Source: CAYXDR01 sp046498185 (GTDB taxonomy: Bacteria > Desulfobacterota > DSM-4660 > Desulfatiglandales > Desulfatiglandaceae). From it: a DNA stretch of 6,800 bases. A program made the position numbers and the translations under genes. The DNA lies in NCBI GenBank assembly GCA_046498185.1, contig JAWOBE010000033.1, forward strand, positions 1-6,800, given 5' to 3'. Shown in pieces: positions 5,739 to 6,800 of this stretch. How positions within the stretch are numbered: position 1 is the first letter of the stretch; each line of letters starts with the position of its first letter. Under the pieces are notes generated by a model. That model did no database searches. It saw only the letters and a list, made by a program, of their open reading frames with translations, and was not told the origin of the DNA.

Positions 5739-6800
5739 ATGAAATTTATCCAATTCGGAAAAAACAAAAGTTGGGGAATTATCACGTTTTTTACTGTTGC
5801 ATTTTTAGTCTTCTTTTTTTCCTCTGTCGCAATCGCGCAAACGATTCGCTGGAAGGCTCAAGATGAAAACCCTTTTGAATCACCTACATTTAAAAATCTT
5901 AAAATAAGTTGTGAAGCAATCGAAAAAGCCAGTTTCGGCAAGTTGGTTATTAGACCTAACGCGGGCGGTGTCATCGTCGCAGCAGACACCGAGGTGGAAG
6001 CCTTAGATAAAGGTGTCCTGCAGATCTCTTCAACGGAAACGACCGGCTTGGCCGGGCAATTTCCTGCTGCACCTTTGTTTACGAACACGGTTGGTGGATT
6101 AACCGCCCTAGAGCAGTCTTTCTGGTTTCGATCCGGTCCTGGACTTGATCTTTTAAATGAGATGTTTGAAACCCAGGATTGGAATGTCCACGCCATTGCC
6201 GTTGTAACGGTGCCGGCAGAGACATTCTTATATAGTAACAAGGAGATAAACAAGCCGGAAGACCTCAAGGGCATGAAAATCAGGCTGCTTGGCGATGAGG
6301 CCCAAATATTCAAAAAACTTGGAGCTTCAGCTACCTCCACCTCAAGTGGAGAACTTTATGAAGCAATGCAGAGAGGCGTGGTCGATGCTTTCCAGCATGG
6401 GAATCTTGCTGATGATGTAGCTTATAGTTTTTATGAGATATGCGACTATGCCTATATCTCTGCAGTTCGGCAACCCTCCGCACCTTTTATAATATGTGTA
6501 AATAAGGATGCCTGGGCTAAGTTGCCTGAAGAACTAAAGGTGTTGGTAGAGGAAGTATTTTGGTCGCAAGGAATCAATTATTATTCCAAGGCTACCAGTC
6601 AAATTGGAGAAGCAACTGAGACATGGAAAAACGCAGGAGTTAAGATTTTACCAATGGCTGAGTCTGTAGAAAACGCCTTGATAGACGCGGCGAATGAATT
6701 TTATCAGAAAAGGTGTGAAAAAGATCCTTTTTATAAAAAAGTATATGAATCTCAACAAAAATGGAAAAAAATGTATCGTGATGCCTTTTCAAGGCTGTAA
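5739..6800 (+). CDS. dctP: TRAP transporter periplasmic solute-binding protein (DctP family)
   Basis: Captures an organic acid in the periplasm and delivers it to TRAP membrane subunits (DctQ/DctM types), which are not in the window. With the start at 5739 it has 353 residues, normal for the family. Residues 1-33 are a signal peptide: basic start (KNK), hydrophobic core, and AIA before Q34 as the likely cleavage site. The mature part has the family order: WKAQDENPF near the N-terminus, a first lobe to about 125, PEDLKGMKIRLLG (173-185) with R182 in the place of the conserved substrate-carboxylate arginine, and GELYEAMQRGVVDAFQH (204-220). A helical C-terminal part follows. The layout (GELYEAMQRGVVDA, then VNKDAWAKLPEELK) recalls TakP-like 2-oxo-acid binders, but the substrate cannot be assigned. 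The codons are AT-richer than in the other four genes. It follows a GntR gene in the same direction, and its stop codon is the last codon of the window. The symbol is used at family level only. Confidence 0.96.
   Translation: MKFIQFGKNKSWGIITFFTVAFLVFFFSSVAIAQTIRWKAQDENPFESPTFKNLKISCEAIEKASFGKLVIRPNAGGVIVAADTEVEALDKGVLQISSTETTGLAGQFPAAPLFTNTVGGLTALEQSFWFRSGPGLDLLNEMFETQDWNVHAIAVVTVPAETFLYSNKEINKPEDLKGMKIRLLGDEAQIFKKLGASATSTSSGELYEAMQRGVVDAFQHGNLADDVAYSFYEICDYAYISAVRQPSAPFIICVNKDAWAKLPEELKVLVEEVFWSQGINYYSKATSQIGEATETWKNAGVKILPMAESVENALIDAANEFYQKRCEKDPFYKKVYESQQKWKKMYRDAFSRL

Overview
The window reads as a moderately GC-rich bacterial chromosome segment. It carries five protein genes, and no RNA gene, insertion sequence, CRISPR array or phage gene is visible. 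An anaerobic Gram-negative bacterium is likely, most plausibly a Desulfobacterota (sulfate-reducer type). The combination behind this is an FmdE-family zinc protein, a periplasmic TRAP-transporter binding protein with its own FCD-type GntR regulator, and a bacterial Ski2-like helicase. This assignment is inference from gene content, not from a marker gene.

Layout: (1) Bases 1-2486, + strand: the 3' part of a large Ski2/Mtr4-like superfamily-2 helicase whose 5' end lies before the window; the frame is open from base 3. (2) Bases 2518-4574, - strand: a two-gene unit transcribed towards the helicase, with an FmdE-family protein first and then gltX (glutamyl-tRNA synthetase). The gltX ribosome-binding site overlaps the FmdE stop codon. 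The helicase and gltX converge with a 31-base gap and no visible intrinsic terminator. (3) Bases 4575-4701: a compact divergent control region with a 16-bp palindrome made of two ATCGAT boxes, a TTGACA box, and three imperfect 11-bp tandem repeats ending at the ribosome-binding site of the next gene. (4) Bases 4702-5505, + strand: a FadR-subfamily GntR regulator. (5) Bases 5506-5738: a 233-base leader that becomes extremely AT-rich. (6) Bases 5739-6800, + strand: a complete TRAP-type (DctP) solute-binding protein with a signal peptide; its stop codon is the last codon of the window.

How they work together: the regulator and the binding protein are adjacent and co-oriented. The simplest model is a ligand-responsive GntR repressor controlling uptake of an organic acid by a TRAP transporter whose membrane subunits (DctQ/DctM) would lie just beyond the window. 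FmdE-gltX is a separate unit, probably transcribed from the shared divergent region. The helicase is unrelated to both.

I do not see convincing evidence of a new defence, mobile or biosynthetic system. The items most worth a second look are the Ski2-like helicase with its cysteine cluster, the coupling of FmdE to gltX, and the repeat architecture between the divergent genes.
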